DNA of 64,000 nucleotides from Elymus sibiricus (GCA_039707655.1 CM077672.1:456236390-456300389); one strand, 5' to 3'. Counted from the stretch's first letter, positions 22,241 to 36,465 are shown. Notes: generated from the sequence alone by a model not told the origin. Translations and numbers: made by a program.

Positions 22241-22890
22241 TAAAGCACGCGCAGGTGGGGAAGGGGGTTGCACGTGGGCTATGGGTGACAGGTGGTTAGG
22301 CCTTCAGCAATCGAATAGAAATAAGGATAATTAATGAAAGTTGTGACAAAGGACTCATATTTAGTTATTCTCCCTAAAAACACATATCTAAATGTAGAGG
22401 TGAAGTGTCATGTAAAATTTCTATCTACTGTTGTGATATACTAAAAAAGGGAGGAAAACCAACCAATTATTTTGCAATTCATGCAACTCATCAGACTGCT
22501 ATAAATTAAAGGAAAATTGACAACACTGACTGCTTCAGCTCGTGCATCTCGGCTACATGAAAAATGGAATTCATATCATAGTGTCATGCATATAAATTAT
22601 GTACCATGAGTCCATGACAGATTGTTTTAGTGTTTTCTAAGATGGACTCAAACAATTAACAAATTTGGCAGAACATCTATATATAAACTAAAGGGAACGC
22701 ATATTTTCCTAAGTCCGCATTGTTCATAAATTTTTGAAACATTTCAAAGACCTATTTACACAAGGAGATGAATCAGTCATTGGACCATTCAAAAATATGT
22801 GTGGACCACTAAAAAATATGTACTATAAAGGAAGAAATCTACCCCTGCTTTCTCACCAGTCCAAAAAGGTTCGAGCTCCGAATTGATGCC
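22241..22890. other. Intergenic, no gene recognised
   Basis: AT-rich sequence without recognised repeats or ORFs. Confidence 0.45.
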
Positions 22891-23312
22891 CGTATGCGTC
22901 AACTAGGGGGTTCCTTCACTAATGGCTAGCCAAATGGACCGGTCCACTTTGCACTGCGAACTGCTTTTTATTTTATATTTCTTTGGTTTTTGTCGGTTTT
23001 TCACCAAAAATACCCATATACTGGTTTATTCGAACTGGATATATTAAAAACTATTAAAATATATTTTAGACAATTGTTCGGTATGTGTTATATAAAGAAA
23101 GTTCAGTGCATATTAAAAAAAGTTTACCATAATTTTTTTTAAAAAATAGTATGTATTGAAAATGTGTTCATCGTATATTAAAAAATATTTAATATATATA
23201 ATGAAATGTTCATCGTATATTATAAAAAGTATTCAATATGTATTTATAAGATGTTCATCATATACTAAAAGGTTTCAGTGTGTATTTCAAAATAAAGTTC
23301 ACTATATATTGC

Positions 23313-23317
23313 AAAAC
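23313..23317. other. Solo-LTR target duplication, left copy
   Basis: AAAAC, repeated at 37190-37194. Confidence 0.85.
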
Positions 23318-26300
23318 TGTGACGCCCCCGACTTAATCGTGCACTAATCATACACGCAAATGCACACGATCAAGTCTAACGACTCACTTGAAGATATCAC
23401 AACACAACTCTAAACACAATTAAAGTCATACAAACTTTATAATACAAGCCAGGGGCCTCGAGGGCTCGAATACATAAGCTCGTGAACAAGCGTTAGCGGA
23501 AGCAACCATAATATCTGAATACAGACATAAAAGGGAAACAAGTTGCCTTAAGAAGGCTAGCATAACAACGACAACTGATCGAAAAGGCGCAGGCCTCCTG
23601 CCTGGGAGCCTCCGAATCTACTCCTGGTCGTCGGTCTCCACGTAGTAGTAGGCTCCACCAGAAGTGTAGTAGTAGTCGTCGGCGGTAGCATCTGACTCCA
23701 GGGCTCCGCCATCTGATCGCAGCAATCGGGTATAGGGGAAAAGAGTAGCAAAGCAACCGTGAGTACTCATCCAAAGTACTCGCAAGACTGACATCAGAAC
23801 TATGCTAAGTATGCATTGGTATCAAAGGAATGGGCTATATCTTTGGACTAAACTGCAGAAATGCCGGAACAGAGGGGGGGGGGGAACCTAGCCTATCGAA
23901 GACTAGCATCTTCAGCGTCTTGCAGCATTAGGAGAGTGCAGATTAGTAGCATAACATAAAGTAACAAGCATGTAGAAGCAAAGCCCAGAGATCCTTCCTC
24001 GACTCCTTGCGAGAAAGCGATCCCGGAGCTTACAATTAATTAACATGTTTCCAGTTCAAGTTGTAGTAGATCGGGATACAACACTGAGCGTCCTGTTACC
24101 ATGGACACGGCTATTCGAATAGATAACTTCCTTGCAGGGGTGCACTACTGTTACCTAGCACGCTCGATTACATCTGGCCGAACACACTTGCTGGGTAATA
24201 CCCGGCCTCGGGTAATCGACATGACGCAGTCCTACCTAGGCTCAGCAGAGAGGTCAGCACGCCGGTCTAAATCCTAAGTGCGAAGGGGTCTTGGGCCATC
24301 GCCCTCTGCACCCCTGCACGTTGCGTGGGTGGTCAGGGCCCAGGCGCGACACTGTATACACAAGTGACGTAACCAGCCCACCCCAACAATCAGCCCGCAT
24401 CTCTGAGCTGTGACATCTGAAGAGCTTTCGGCTGATACATACGGCGTAGAGGGTCCCATAACCATTATCCCACGTGGTGGTAGTGCGTATAGGCCAGCGG
24501 CCAACTCAGATCAAATACCCAAATCCGTTATGCGTGTTGGGAGCTCGCGGTGACGATCAGTACTCCTGTCGTCCCGTCTCGAGGAAGTGCAACAAGGGTC
24601 AGGCCCATCCCTCTCTAGGGCGGTCTGCCTGCCCGGCCGCGCCTCGTAATTATCTCGCAGGTACCCTCCAGGTCAACCCGACTCCACATTTCCCGCGGGT
24701 ACCCCTCGGGGTCGACCCGCTGCAACAAAGGTCTAAGGTAAAAGTCATGGTAACCGTGTGTTCAAAACATCAAAGGGAACCCGAGGAATCACCCTCGAGG
24801 GATTCCTACTCGATGTAATCCATTAGGGAGAACCAGGAGGAAACACCCTCGATGGTCCCCACTTGAGGGGTTGCACGACAGAGTCATCATCGGGAAGGGG
24901 AGAGCGAGGAATCACCCTCTGCAGTCACCATCGATGTGCTATACTACAGGGATATCATCAGGAGTGCAGTACGAGGTATCACCCCTGGCACTCGATAGTA
25001 GCTCTGCAGAGCCGTACAACTAAGGGGGTGTGCGGTGATGTGACGGTCTCTGCACATCGATCACAATGATCGAGGTACTGGTACAAAGCGGGGCAACAGG
25101 GACAAGGGGGAGGGGTCACTGGTGGATCACTAACCAACCTATTCTAAGCAGTTTAGGATGACAGGTAAAGTAACAACAGCAGGTTACAAAACAGGCTATG
25201 CATCAGAATAGGAGCAAGCAATTACAGTAGCAAAATCTAATGCAAGCATGAGGGAGAAAGAATAGGCGATATAGGAATGATCAAGGGGGGTTTTGCTAGC
25301 CTGGAAGCTCTGCTGAAAGGGGCTAGTCGTCAGGGGCGTAGTCGTACTCGGCAGCAGCGTCGGTCTCGGGGTCTACCGGAGAGAAGAGGGGAAGAAACAA
25401 TAAATAAAAAGCAGACAAATGCAACACAGATGCATGGCATGGCAGCACGTTATTCGAGGGGTGTCCTAATGCAGTACTACTCAAGTTAGTCGGAGCGGGA
25501 ACACATTTGTAGGTGTTTTACCAACTCCGGGCAATTATCGGTACACTGAACCGGAGGGGATGGTTCCATGTTCAGTAGGTTAGAGGGGTGTGGCAGGTAA
25601 GTGGGTAGGATATTCGGATTCTTCATATTTTTTTGATCGTTTTTCATATATAAATTATTTTCATCCGAGTTGCGGTTTATTTTATATGATTTTTCAAATT
25701 TTATTGAATTTCTGCAATTATTTTAATTATTAAATTTCGAATTATCCAAAACATTAGCAGGTGACGTCAGCATGACGTCACCGGTCAACTCCTGCTGGCC
25801 AGGGTCAAACCTGACAAGTGGGACCCACATGTCATACATAGTAGCTTTAACAGATGGGTTAAAATTAACTATTTAGGTTAATTAGTTAGTGGGGCCTACT
25901 GTCAGTGTCAGATTAGTTAACTAATTAACGTAATTAGGATTAACCGATTAATTAGCAATTTTATTATTTATAAAAATTTTAAATTAAGTGGGGGCCCGCA
26001 TGTCAGTGGCTGGGTTGCCTAGTCAGCGGTCAGTGGCGACCGTTGACCGGTCAACGCGGCCGTGGGGCCCAGCGTCAGTGGCTCTGGGGTGGGGCCTAGA
26101 GGCGCCACGTCGGCGGGCGGCGCCGGAGATGCGCCGGCGAGCCGTTTCGCGGCGGTGGCTCGCCGGACTTGGCCGGAAAACGGCTACAGACGCCGGTTTG
26201 GAGCGCGGCTAGGCTCTACGGGCTGCTGGCGGACTCGCGCATCCGATGGCGGCGGCGGTTGGCGTCAAGGTGGTCGGAGGTGAGGGCTATGACGGCGGCA

Positions 26301-26766
26301 GGCGGCGGCGACGATCGGGCGGAGAAGAAACCGCAGCAGCAGCGCGCTACGGCTCGAACGAAAAGGACAGGGGAGGTCTACGCGCGCGGGCGAGCTTAAC
26401 GGGCACTGCCGCGTGACCAAAAGGTCACCGGAAGCTCGCCGGCGACGAGCTCCCGCGGCGATGAGCTCGGCCACGGTGAATGTGCTCGCTAGAGCTAGCA
26501 CGCGACGGCGCGAAGAGAGGGGAATGAAGCAGCGGCTTACAGCGGTCCTGCAGAGGTGCTTAGCGGGCTCGGGGGAGGCCGGTGGTGGCAGATCAATGGC
26601 GGCGATCTCCGGCGTCCGAGAGGGTAAGGCGAGGTCGTAGCGCTCGCTGCAGAGCTTCCCGGCGCCCTCCAGTGGCACGGGGAGGGGTAGCGGACGGCGG
26701 CAGAGCGATCCAGCACGGTGGCGAGGCGATACGGCGGCGGTGGCTACGCGGGCGGTGAAGCAACGG

Positions 26767-26771
26767 CGAAT
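26767..26771. other. Copia target duplication, left copy
   Basis: CGAAT, repeated at 36466-36470. Confidence 0.95.
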
Positions 26772-28968
26772 TGTAGGGGAACGCAGCAGAAAACAAAAAT
26801 TTTCCGACCTACGCACCAGCCCAGGACCACTATGGAGACTGCATACAAGGTTTAATCATTTTGTTACCGACTCGTAGCGCAGCGGAAGTAGAGTCGATGA
26901 CGAACGGCGGTGCAGATCCCCGCAGCTAGGATTTTACAACCTCCCAACCGCGAGGATGTATACCCTCATCTGCCCCGCGGACAGCCCTCCGGGAGGCGGT
27001 CGCACAGTCCCCCGGACGGTGTCGCGGACAGCCCTTCGGGAGGACCTCCGAAACTCGGACTGTCACTCGGACAGCCCTTCGGGAGGACCTCCAAAACTCG
27101 GACGGTCACACGGACAGCCCTTCGGGAGGCACTCTCGAACTAAGACCGAAACTACGATCTCTCTACAGAGTTGCACACATACGGTGTCATCTATCCGGCA
27201 GGGCTTCACCGTCCAGAACTAGTTCCTGCCGGAACCCAGACAGCCTTTCGGCTCTACGAAACTATTTCGTGGGAGGGAGAGAAGAAAGGCAGATCATGCA
27301 TGCCATGTGTGTGAGAGTTGGAGTGAGGATGGAGAGCTCCTCTCCACCTCCTTATATAGTGGTGGAAGGGGTGAGGGGGGGGGCTGAAATTTCAGCCCAC
27401 AAAACAAGCACCCACCAAACAAGGAAACATGTTCCCACCAAACATGGAGAAAACATGTTCCCTTGTCCATGGTGTTCCCCCATGGGGCCCCACCTTCCTC
27501 CCAACACTCTCCACCATTTGTGGGGGCTGCCCCCCACCATGGGGGGGGGCCCAACACTTTGTCCAGCCACAAGGGGGCTGTCCCCTAAAGGGGGCGCCCC
27601 CAAAAACAGCCCAAAAACAGCCCCCACGATCCGTGGGATCTTGTCCCCTCTCGCTGGGACAAGATGTTTTCCGAAACTATTTCTTCTGAAAAATTCCGGA
27701 AGGTCCCAGAACATTTCCGACACCCTCTAAAATTATCTGGACGCGCTCCGGAACATTTCCGGTATGGTGGTTTAATTTAAAACCATCTTCGTTTACCCGG
27801 TAAACAATTCCGGCAGCTCCGAAAACCTTTTTCGGTTTTTTTTCTCCGGAAAAATTCCAGAAATTACCAGACCAATCTGGCAACCTCCAAAACTTTCCCG
27901 GTGCTTGCCAAAACCTTTTTGGATCAATGGTTTTATCCGAAACAACTTTTCGGTTTTACCGAAACTTTTCCGGTGTTCTCTCCGGAACTTTTCCGTTGTC
28001 TTCGAAACTTTTCCAGTGACTTTCTCTCGGACTCCTTGTCTAGTATTCAACAGATAGATGACCCTTAAGCGTGTGACCCTATAGGCTCGGTGAAGCATAG
28101 ACATGACCCGGAACCCCTTCCGATCAATGATCAACATCGGAGCCGTGGACACCCATATTGACCCCTATACCCACACGAATGAATATTCGAGTGAACCTCC
28201 AGTTGCCGTGTGCTATTCCTGTTGCTTCGCGATATGTTACAAATACCCGAGGTGAGACATGTTGGCATCCCCTTGGATCAACACCTTGTCCACTATGCCA
28301 GTTACCTCGTTGCTGGTATTGTTCTCTTTTCTCGTTCCCGTGTTCCGGCATCCCTGTGATCAAATCACCCTGTGTCTGGCCAGACGATGATGGATACCGT
28401 AACACCGAGAGGGCCCAGAGATATCTCTCCATCGTCGGAGGAGCAAATCCCAATCTTGAGCTATCAAGTTACTTGACATACTTTTCCATGAACCCGTAAG
28501 CCGCCGTAATAGCCACCCATTTACGGATGACGTTTAACAAACCCCAAATTCATGAAGCAAGCATGAAGAAACTCGATACTCTCATGGTCTAAGGAATTAT
28601 GCAAACATTAACTTCCTGTGTTATTAACCATTAACTTATGACGAATGTATCTCATAGCATAACATCAATATTGGGTCGATTCAACACAAGTGTTCTACCA
28701 ACAATTGTGCCCTCAAAATTGCCGGCATAGCCATGCCCATGATCAGGAAAACAGGATCATCCTGCAATACTTGAGCCAGTCATAGAGGCTTGACTAGGAA
28801 TACATTTTACCGTTTATTATCCCACACGTGCAAATGAGTCTTCCTCCGAGCCTCGTTTTATTTGTAGACTCGAGAATCATTGCAGTTATAGCATGGAACA
28901 TAAACATAATTATGAACAGGGAGATAATCAATAACATTTATTATTTCCTCTAGGGCATATCTCCTACA
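26772..28968 (-). repeat. 3' LTR of the decayed copia element (2197 bp)
   Basis: Contains repeated 'ggacagcccttcgggagg' words (about 26980-27130) and 'ttccgg/ttttccgg' words (27660-28020). It has 14 bp more than the other LTR in an 'aaaaacagccc' duplication near 27600-27630. Confidence 0.93.
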
Positions 28969-28982
28969 GACTCCCACTTGCA
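28969..28982 (-). other. Polypurine tract of the decayed copia element
   Basis: On the minus strand GCAAGTGGGAGTC directly precedes the LTR start TGTAGG, matching the tract of the Angela element in this window. Confidence 0.7.
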
Positions 28983-29318
28983 CTAGAGTCAATAATCTAG
29001 TCAATGCTAATGCACTTTACACCTATGGCATACTGGTGTAAAATATGCTTCGCATGTGGTATAGCCTGATGTCCAACGGATCTGACAACTTCAGCTCCGT
29101 GTGTAACTTTGCATATCCTCGCGTTTTCACGCATTCACAAAATTCATATTTTGTGTGGACTTGGCTTTGCATATGTGTGAATCATTGGTCGAAACCTGAT
29201 TCCTCAGACTGAGCTATGGAGCAACTATCTGCTATAGTGTCCCATAGACCAAAGCCTTCTTGGAACCATACTAAGTTCATGAATGAACTATATAATTCAA
29301 CAACTTCTTTGTCGCTTC

Positions 29319-32300
29319 TCAAGCGTCAACATACTTAGCCTTTGTTATAGAATTCGCCACAGTATCTTGTTTGGAACAATTTCCAACTACCGTGCCACCA
29401 TATTGTGTATTACACAAAACCCTTAACTTAAATCGAAAATCGCATGGAGCATTGATGAAGAATGTATCGATGTAATTACTTACAACGAGCACTTCATAAT
29501 CTCTGCTTGCGAGAAAGCATGTCATCAGTACTGCTCTAGTACTCAATGACATCTTTCACTGTTGTCCCATGATCAGTACTTTGATCACTTTGGTATCTAT
29601 ACTCGCAACAACTTTGGAGTATTGGACATATCTGGTTGTTTTTACATACCACGGAATACATGATTAATCCAAACACAAGAGTGTGTGGAACCTCTATCAT
29701 GTATTTCACTCATCGGTGTTTTGGGACACTGAGTCTTGCAAAAACTCTTTCCATGTGACTTCGGCAAGAATCACTCCTTGGCGTTTTAAATGCTAAAAAG
29801 TTTTAGCATCTTGTCAATATGTATTCATTGCTTAGCCCCATTTAGGTAAATCTATCTCCATAGATCATCATGCCTAATATTGAGGCCATTTTAGCCTAAG
29901 CACTTCATCGAAAAACTATTTTAAATGAAGTCCTAATTCATGTCAAGAAATTTATTTCCAATTAACAATGTGTCAAGTACACAAGGTTTTTAGAAATATT
30001 ATTATGCTCCCACTTACTTTCTTGAATCACAAGCATCTTCGATACCCATTTGATGAAGTCAAACCCCTTTGACCATTCCATCAAAAAACGAAGATTCCAA
30101 CTCCACTTTGCTCTCTTCTGTTCATCGCTGGAACTCTGAAGTTTGCATACTTACTAGCATCCTCTGGATCGACAAATTACTATGGACTGTATCACATACA
30201 AGTCCTAGGTTTTATTTCCATCAGATGGAAATCCTTTTGTCATCCATGTTTCATATCTCATGATTGAAATATGTATTAATTGCTAGTTCAACCCGAACCG
30301 ACTTCAAGCATCGCTACGGTGAAACAACCTCATCGTAGTCAACTCCTTGAACTTGTTATTTCAACAAGTCGAGCTTTATGGATAAAATATTTTATCCACA
30401 TCAGTTTATAGTTTCATAAATATTCGTTAGACTCTAAGTCTTCCGAAAGGTGTATCAAGATTTTAATCTCGAACCACTTATATGGAAACTATCTCGGATT
30501 GTATTGGCATTTAGCCAATTCCGGAGTCAGGGCCCATCAACGCTTCCTTGTGTATCGTAGGTATACTGTTGTCTAACAACAATATCTCGTATGCGCACCT
30601 GAGAGGTTTGCACGAGTTTTTCCTACGCGGTTCAGCTGCAAGTTCGACCGAAGTCCATACATTTTATTGTAGAGACTTCCGTATCAGTCGCACTAGGAAA
30701 CTCCGGAATCACTTCCAAGGTTCCTTTCCTTTGACCTGATGACGAAGATACTGGTTATCTCGTCGAGTTGCACTGTCCTCCCACTCACCTTTTGTAAGAA
30801 CTATTCTCTTTAAAAGTATACCGTTTTGTGGCAAAAATCCTTTGCCTCGGTATAGTGGTGGGGGAATACCCAATGACTTGGGATAACCTAACAAAGTAGC
30901 ACTTGTCTGATTTGGAATAGGTTTGTAACCTTTTACACAAGCCCCATATTCCAAATGTTAAGAAAATATATAACATGGTTGGGCGTACCATACCATGACG
31001 TTATTTCAACAGACCCGATGAAGCTCTTTTCAGTGTAAAAGCCGCAGTCTCTAAAGCATCACTCTATAAAAAGGGATAATGGCAAATTTATTTATGTCAT
31101 CTTTGATCTTACCATGTCATAAATGGTTTGATTACATCTTCACGGACTTTTCACTTGCAGTGGTGTTCCGGGAGGTGCAAGTTATGAAACTCTTTTCACA
31201 ACTCATCAGACATTCGCTAAACTTGTAACTCAAATATTCCTTTCTGCAATCGAATTGTAGAAACATAATTTTCTTGTTACAACAACTTCTACTTCATTTT
31301 TGAAAACCTTATGAATGAATTCAAAAGATCCAGACTTACGTCTCAACAAGTAAATATCCATATATCTACTTGAGTCATTTCTGAAGATAGATAAATCCAC
31401 TACTTGCAACAACATTTGTTGGACTTTCACACATCATAATGTATGATCACCAATATGTTCTTTGCTCGTTCCTTATGGCCTGTGAACGGTATTTCAGTCA
31501 CTTCACTTTTCAGAGGAAAGTTGCAAGTGTCAGATGATTCAAAATCAAATGACTTCAAAAATCCATCATAATGGAATTTTCCATGCGGGTTTCTCCAATG
31601 TGACCAAATGCAGTGCCACACTTGTGTGGTATTCTTTTAGTCTTGCGACATTTAGCGTCAGTGTTATGGATGTATCATATTACCATCAATATTCATAGCA
31701 TACATCCCATCCTGTATGGAAGCATGCCCTTCATGTTATTCATAACACCGAACATCAAAAGTTCTCTTATGAATAACCTTCTTGCAAAATACCTTATGCA
31801 AAGGGCTAGAGTGTATGAAACTCTAAATGAATTATGAAAGTAAATACAGAGGCAATGTATTAATATCAATATTCATAACATACGTCTCATTCATAATGAA
31901 AGTATGGCCCTTATGTTATTCATAACACCGAACATTAAAAGTTCTCTTATGAACAACCTTCTTGCAAGATACCTTATGCAAAGGGCTAGAGTGTGAAACT
32001 CTAAAATGAATTATGAAAGTAAATACATAGGGAATATACCTATGGAAGGCATAGTAACATTTACTATGTTCCCTGCGTGTATCTAACCTCATTCCTGGCT
32101 AGTCTTTCAGGCCATAGTAGTTCTTACATCGAGTTGCAACAGAATGCAATCGAGCGGGTATCTTTGTGATTAACTCACAATACCCAAGAATTAGTGATTA
32201 ACATGTTTAACCATAATTCCCAAGAACTATATCTTTGACCAGCCTTCTATACATCAAAAACCTGTATGACATTCATACATGAGCTGGATATTCCAGTCTT

Positions 32301-32860
32301 CTTTCCTTTTGCCATTATACTTCTAACAGTTTCACTTTCAGTATTTCTCCTACTCTCAGAAGAAGCACCCAACTTAAGAGTGGCGATAGCCCCGGACTTC
32401 CTAGGCGTGAAAGTTTCACTAACACCCTTCGGACACTTCCTTTCTCTTTAAGTTGTTGTTTTATTCACCTTTCATCATATGAGAGGCGTTCTCCTGGATC
32501 CCTCTCTTATCAGTCTAATGTATAGTAAACTCCTTTACTAATAGTTTGCAAACAAACATTGCTTTGGATATCTCATATCTTTTAGCCTTTGTCTGTCTCT
32601 GAAAATGATTTTCAGATTCCATGAATATCACATAACTATCCAAACTTTCGAAGTTCGGGTATCATGGAAGCAAACATATTGCACTTTGACTGAAAAGGAA
32701 TTCTAGCTTTTGGATCGAAGGACGAGAGTCACATGATCCATAGCTTTAGCGGGAGAATACCGAAAACATGCGATAGGACAAAGTCCTTCTCGGCACTCTT
32801 GAGGACAATCCTCACATTACGTTACCAACCGTAAAGTTTTAACCAGATATTTAACAGCTA
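29319..32860 (-). pseudogene. Decayed copia gag-pol
   Basis: Family words survive in broken frames on the minus strand. Gag has VRIVLKSAEKDFVLSH at about 32840. The GAG-pre-integrase zinc region (31621-31427) has FDFESSDTCNFPLKSEVTEI and VIIHYDV; its zinc-binding Cys pattern is degraded (CN-PL instead of CEPCL). The integrase tail (30954-30709) has NQTSATLLGYPKSLG. RNase H remnants (29552-29319) have STRAVLMTCFLASRDYE and SITKAKYVDA. No domain is intact. All of it is far more decayed than the LTR divergence would predict. Confidence 0.75.
31678..32037. repeat. 180-bp tandem duplication inside the decayed copia element
   Basis: The unit 31678-31857 is followed by a diverged copy 31858-about 32037. 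Shared blocks include TTATTCATAACACCGAACAT, AAAAGTTCTCTTATGAA and ACCTTATGCAAAGGGCTAGA in the same order. Confidence 0.88.
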
Positions 32861-34270
32861 TTCAATTTTAATAGGGAAGGTGGAAACGCGAGCCATTATT
32901 CTACAACTATTATGCAAACCACACTTAGACAGTGTTCAAAATTAATTGCACTGAGAATTAAACAAGTTAATTCTATAGTGCGCTCCCACTCAAATCAATA
33001 TCTCTCATAATTGATTGTGAGTGATTCAAGACCCGCATATCCATTCAACGTCACGGTTCGAGATGAACACCTATGGCGTGAACTTCAATCGGTAGGCAAA
33101 CTTGCCGATCACATCTCTATGCGATTCTTGTTCATCTTTCGATGCGTGTGTTCCGAGCTCATGACTTTCATGCCTGAACGTCAAGACAACCAAGTGATCT
33201 CGCTGCGAGGTCTCAACTCACCCGCCTCACACATCCCTAATCGTTCGCACCCATGGAGATCATGCAATGCCCCGAAAAGTTAGGTGCCGTGACGGTGCTA
33301 CACTTGGGAGAACACTAACTACTTGATATTTCAGTGAGAGATCACCCTAATAAAAAGCGACTACTACGCAATCAAGAAGGGTGCATCATAAGGGATAAAC
33401 ATCTCAGGCAATTCAAAATAGCAAGATATGGTATAGCCCTTTGTGACGGAGAAGTCTTTCATTTCTTCGTCTTTGGCATTCGCGTCGGTGTTCACCTTCG
33501 CGAAGATTGCCACCACCTTGTCGATGCACCAGATAATATTGCTATCTCTATAGCTAATAAAATAAGTGCATTACATAAGGTTGACACGCAGGTCATTAAA
33601 GTGCAATCATATGGCTCCAGCCATCATGCCGAATCATGACACGCAGGTCTTGTTAATCAATTTACATCATATAGTCATCTCATACATAATCAAATTATTA
33701 TGAACACTGCTATACCACATCACATGCACATGCAAACCATCCTGCAAAACCAAGTTAGACGCCTCTAATCGGTTCATGCGAAATTAGTTTTACGTGGCTT
33801 CTAAGGTTTCGAAACAAACCGAAGCTACCAACGTCCATCATCAAGTATGATACTTCAAGTTGCTAGATTAACATTCCAGGGTGTATGAAACACGAGATAA
33901 TAAAATCTCGAGCCCCATACTAAACTTCGTCATACGCGTGACCCCCGTGCAGATCATATCTGCATTGCCCTTTCGTCTGCGAAATTTCATCTTTCTTTTT
34001 AACTACAGTGGAATTCAATGAACTGTTAGCACTTCGTTGATCAATCAGGATCGCGGATTGCCAGAACATTGAAACTCCACCATACTGTTATCAAGATCAG
34101 AAATATGCAAATTCTAGGGAAGCAACAAGAACATCGGGTAACAGACTTCATCTGCTACCCGCACAAATAATTTTCAGCAATAGATCTCATCTACTACCTA
34201 ATTATATTCTGCAATACCCATACATCTCTATGTATTCTAGATCGCAACCTGCATCTACGCATAGCACGGC
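32861..34270 (-). other. Leader region of the decayed copia element
   Basis: Non-coding sequence between the primer site and gag. It is parallel in position to the Angela leader and shares wording such as the cold-spot phrases around 33010-33300. No gene is recognised. Confidence 0.5.
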
Positions 34271-34281
34271 TCTTGATGCCA
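34266..34281 (-). other. Primer binding site (initiator-Met tRNA type)
   Basis: The minus strand reads TGGCATCAAGAGCCG next to the 5' LTR, close to the initiator-Met site TGGTATCAGAGC. Confidence 0.65.
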
Positions 34282-34282
34282 C

Positions 34283-36465
34283 TGTAGGGGAACGCAGCAG
34301 AAAACAAAAAATTTCCGACCTACGCACCAGCCCAGGACCACTATGGAGACTGCATACAAGGTTTGATCATTTCGTTACCGACTCGTAGCGCAGCGGAAGT
34401 AGAGTCGATGACGAACGGCGGTGCAGATCCCCGCAGCTAGGATTTTACAACCTCCCAACCGCGAGGATGTATACCCTCATCTGCCCCGCGGACAGCCCTC
34501 CGGGAGGCGGTCGCACAGTCCCCCGGACGGTGTCGCGGACAGCCCTTCGGGAGGACCTCCGAAACTCGGACTGTCACTCGGGCAGCCCTTCGGGAGGACC
34601 TCCAAAACTCGGACGGTCACATGGACAGCCCTTCGGGAGGCACTCTCGAACTAAGACCGAAACTACGATCTCTCTACAGAGTTGCACACATACGGTGTCA
34701 TCTATCCGGCAGGGCTTCGCCGTCCAGAACTAGTTCCTGCCGGAACCCAGACAGCCTTTCGGCTCTACGAAACTATTTCGTGGGAGGGAGAGAAGAAAGG
34801 AAGATCATGCATGCCATGTGTGTGAGAGTTGGAGTGAGGATGGAGAGCTCCTCTCCACCTCCTTATATAGTGGTGGAAGGGGTGAGGGGGGGGCTGAAAT
34901 TTCAGCCCACAAAACAAGCACCCACCAAACAAGGAAACATGTTCCCACCAAACATGGAGAAAACATGTTCCCTTGTCCATGGTGTTCCCCCATGGGGCCC
35001 CACCTTCCTCCCAACACTCTCCACCATTTGTGGGGGCTGCCCCCCACCATGGGGGGGGGCAACACTTTGTCCAGCCACAAGGGGGCTGTCCCCTAAAGGG
35101 GGCGCCCCCAAAAACAGCCCCCATGATCCGTGGGATCTTGTCCCCTCTCGCTGGGACAAGATGTTTTCCGAAACTATTTCTTCTGAAAAATTCCGGAAGG
35201 TCCCAAAACATTTCCGACACCCTCTAAAATTATCTGGACGCGCTCCGGAACATTTCCGGTATGGTGGTTTAATTTAAAACCATCTTCGTTTACCCGGTAA
35301 ACAATTCCGGCAGCTCCGAAAACCTTTTTCGGTTTTTTTTCTCCGGAAAAATTCCAGAAATTACCAGACCAATCTGGCAACCTCCAAAACTTTCCCGGTG
35401 CTTGCCAAAACCTTTTTGGATCAATGGTTTTATCCGAAACAACTTTTCGGTTTTACCGAAACTTTTCCGGTGTTCTCTCCGGAACTTTTCCGTTGTCTTC
35501 GAAACTTTTCCAGTGACTTTCTCTCGGACTCCTTGTCTAGTATTCAACAGATAGATGACCCTTAAGCGTGTGACCCTATAGGCTCGGTGAAGCATAGACA
35601 TGACCCGGAACCCCTTCCGATCAATGATCAACATCGGAGCCGTGGACACCCATATTGACCCCTATACCCACACGAATGAATATTCGAGTGAACCTCCAGT
35701 TGCCGTGTGCTATTCCTGTTGCTTCGCGATATGTTACAAATACCCGAGGTGAGACATGTTGGCATCCCCTTGGATCAACACCTTGTCCACTATGCCAGTT
35801 ACCTCGTTGCCGGTATTGTTCTCTTTTCTCGTTCCCGTGTTCCGGCATCCCTGTGATCAAATCACCCTGTGTCTGGCCAGACGATGATGGATACCGTAAC
35901 ACCGAGAGGGCCCAGAGATATCTCTCCATCGTCGGAGGAGCAAATCCCAATCTTGAGCTATCAAGTTACTTGACATACTTTTCCATGAACCCGTAAGCCG
36001 CCGTAATAGCCACCCATTTACGGATGACGTTTAACAAACCCCAAATTCATGAAGCAAGCATGAAGAAACTCGATACTCTCATGGTCTAAGGAATTATGCA
36101 AACATTAACTTCCTGTGTTATTAACCATTAACTTATGACGAATGTATCTCATAGCATAAGATCAATATTGGGTCGATTCAACACAAGTGTTCTACCAACA
36201 ATTGTGCCCTCAAAATTGCCGGCATAGCCATGCCCATGATCAGGAAAACAGGATCATCATGCAATACTTGAGCCAGTCATAGAGGCTTGACTAGGAATAC
36301 ATTTTACCGTTTATTATCCCACACGTGCAAATGAGTCTTCCTCTGAGCCTCGTTTTATTTGTAGACTCGAGAATCATTGCAGTTATAGCATGGAACATAA
36401 ACATAATTATGAACAGGGAGATAATTAATAACATTTATTATTGCCTCTAGGGCATATCTCCTACA
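34283..36465 (-). repeat. 5' LTR of the decayed copia element (2183 bp)
   Basis: Nearly identical to 26772-28968; the partner ends and the CGAAT duplication fix its limits. Confidence 0.93.

Larger units (their letters stand above)
26772..36465 (-). mobile_element. Complete copia LTR retrotransposon with decayed coding region
   Basis: The element is 9694 bp, with LTRs of 2197 bp (26772-28968) and 2183 bp (34283-36465), TG...CA ends and CGAAT on both sides. In its own sense (minus) it starts TGTAGGAGATATGCCCTAGA, so it is related to the Angela/BARE/WIS group but is a distinct family. The LTRs differ at roughly 15-20 sites by eye, yet the internal region shows only scattered gag-pol words. It probably moved with proteins from another element. 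Confidence 0.93.

Noticed and set aside
26265..26816. 183-codon minus-strand frame in the solo LTR
   Set aside because: GC-rich LTR sequence with open frames on both strands; it crosses into the copia LTR at 26772.
34621..35277. 218-codon plus-strand frame in the copia LTR
   Set aside because: Lies wholly in the LTR, is nearly repeated in shorter form in the other LTR, and is antisense to the element.
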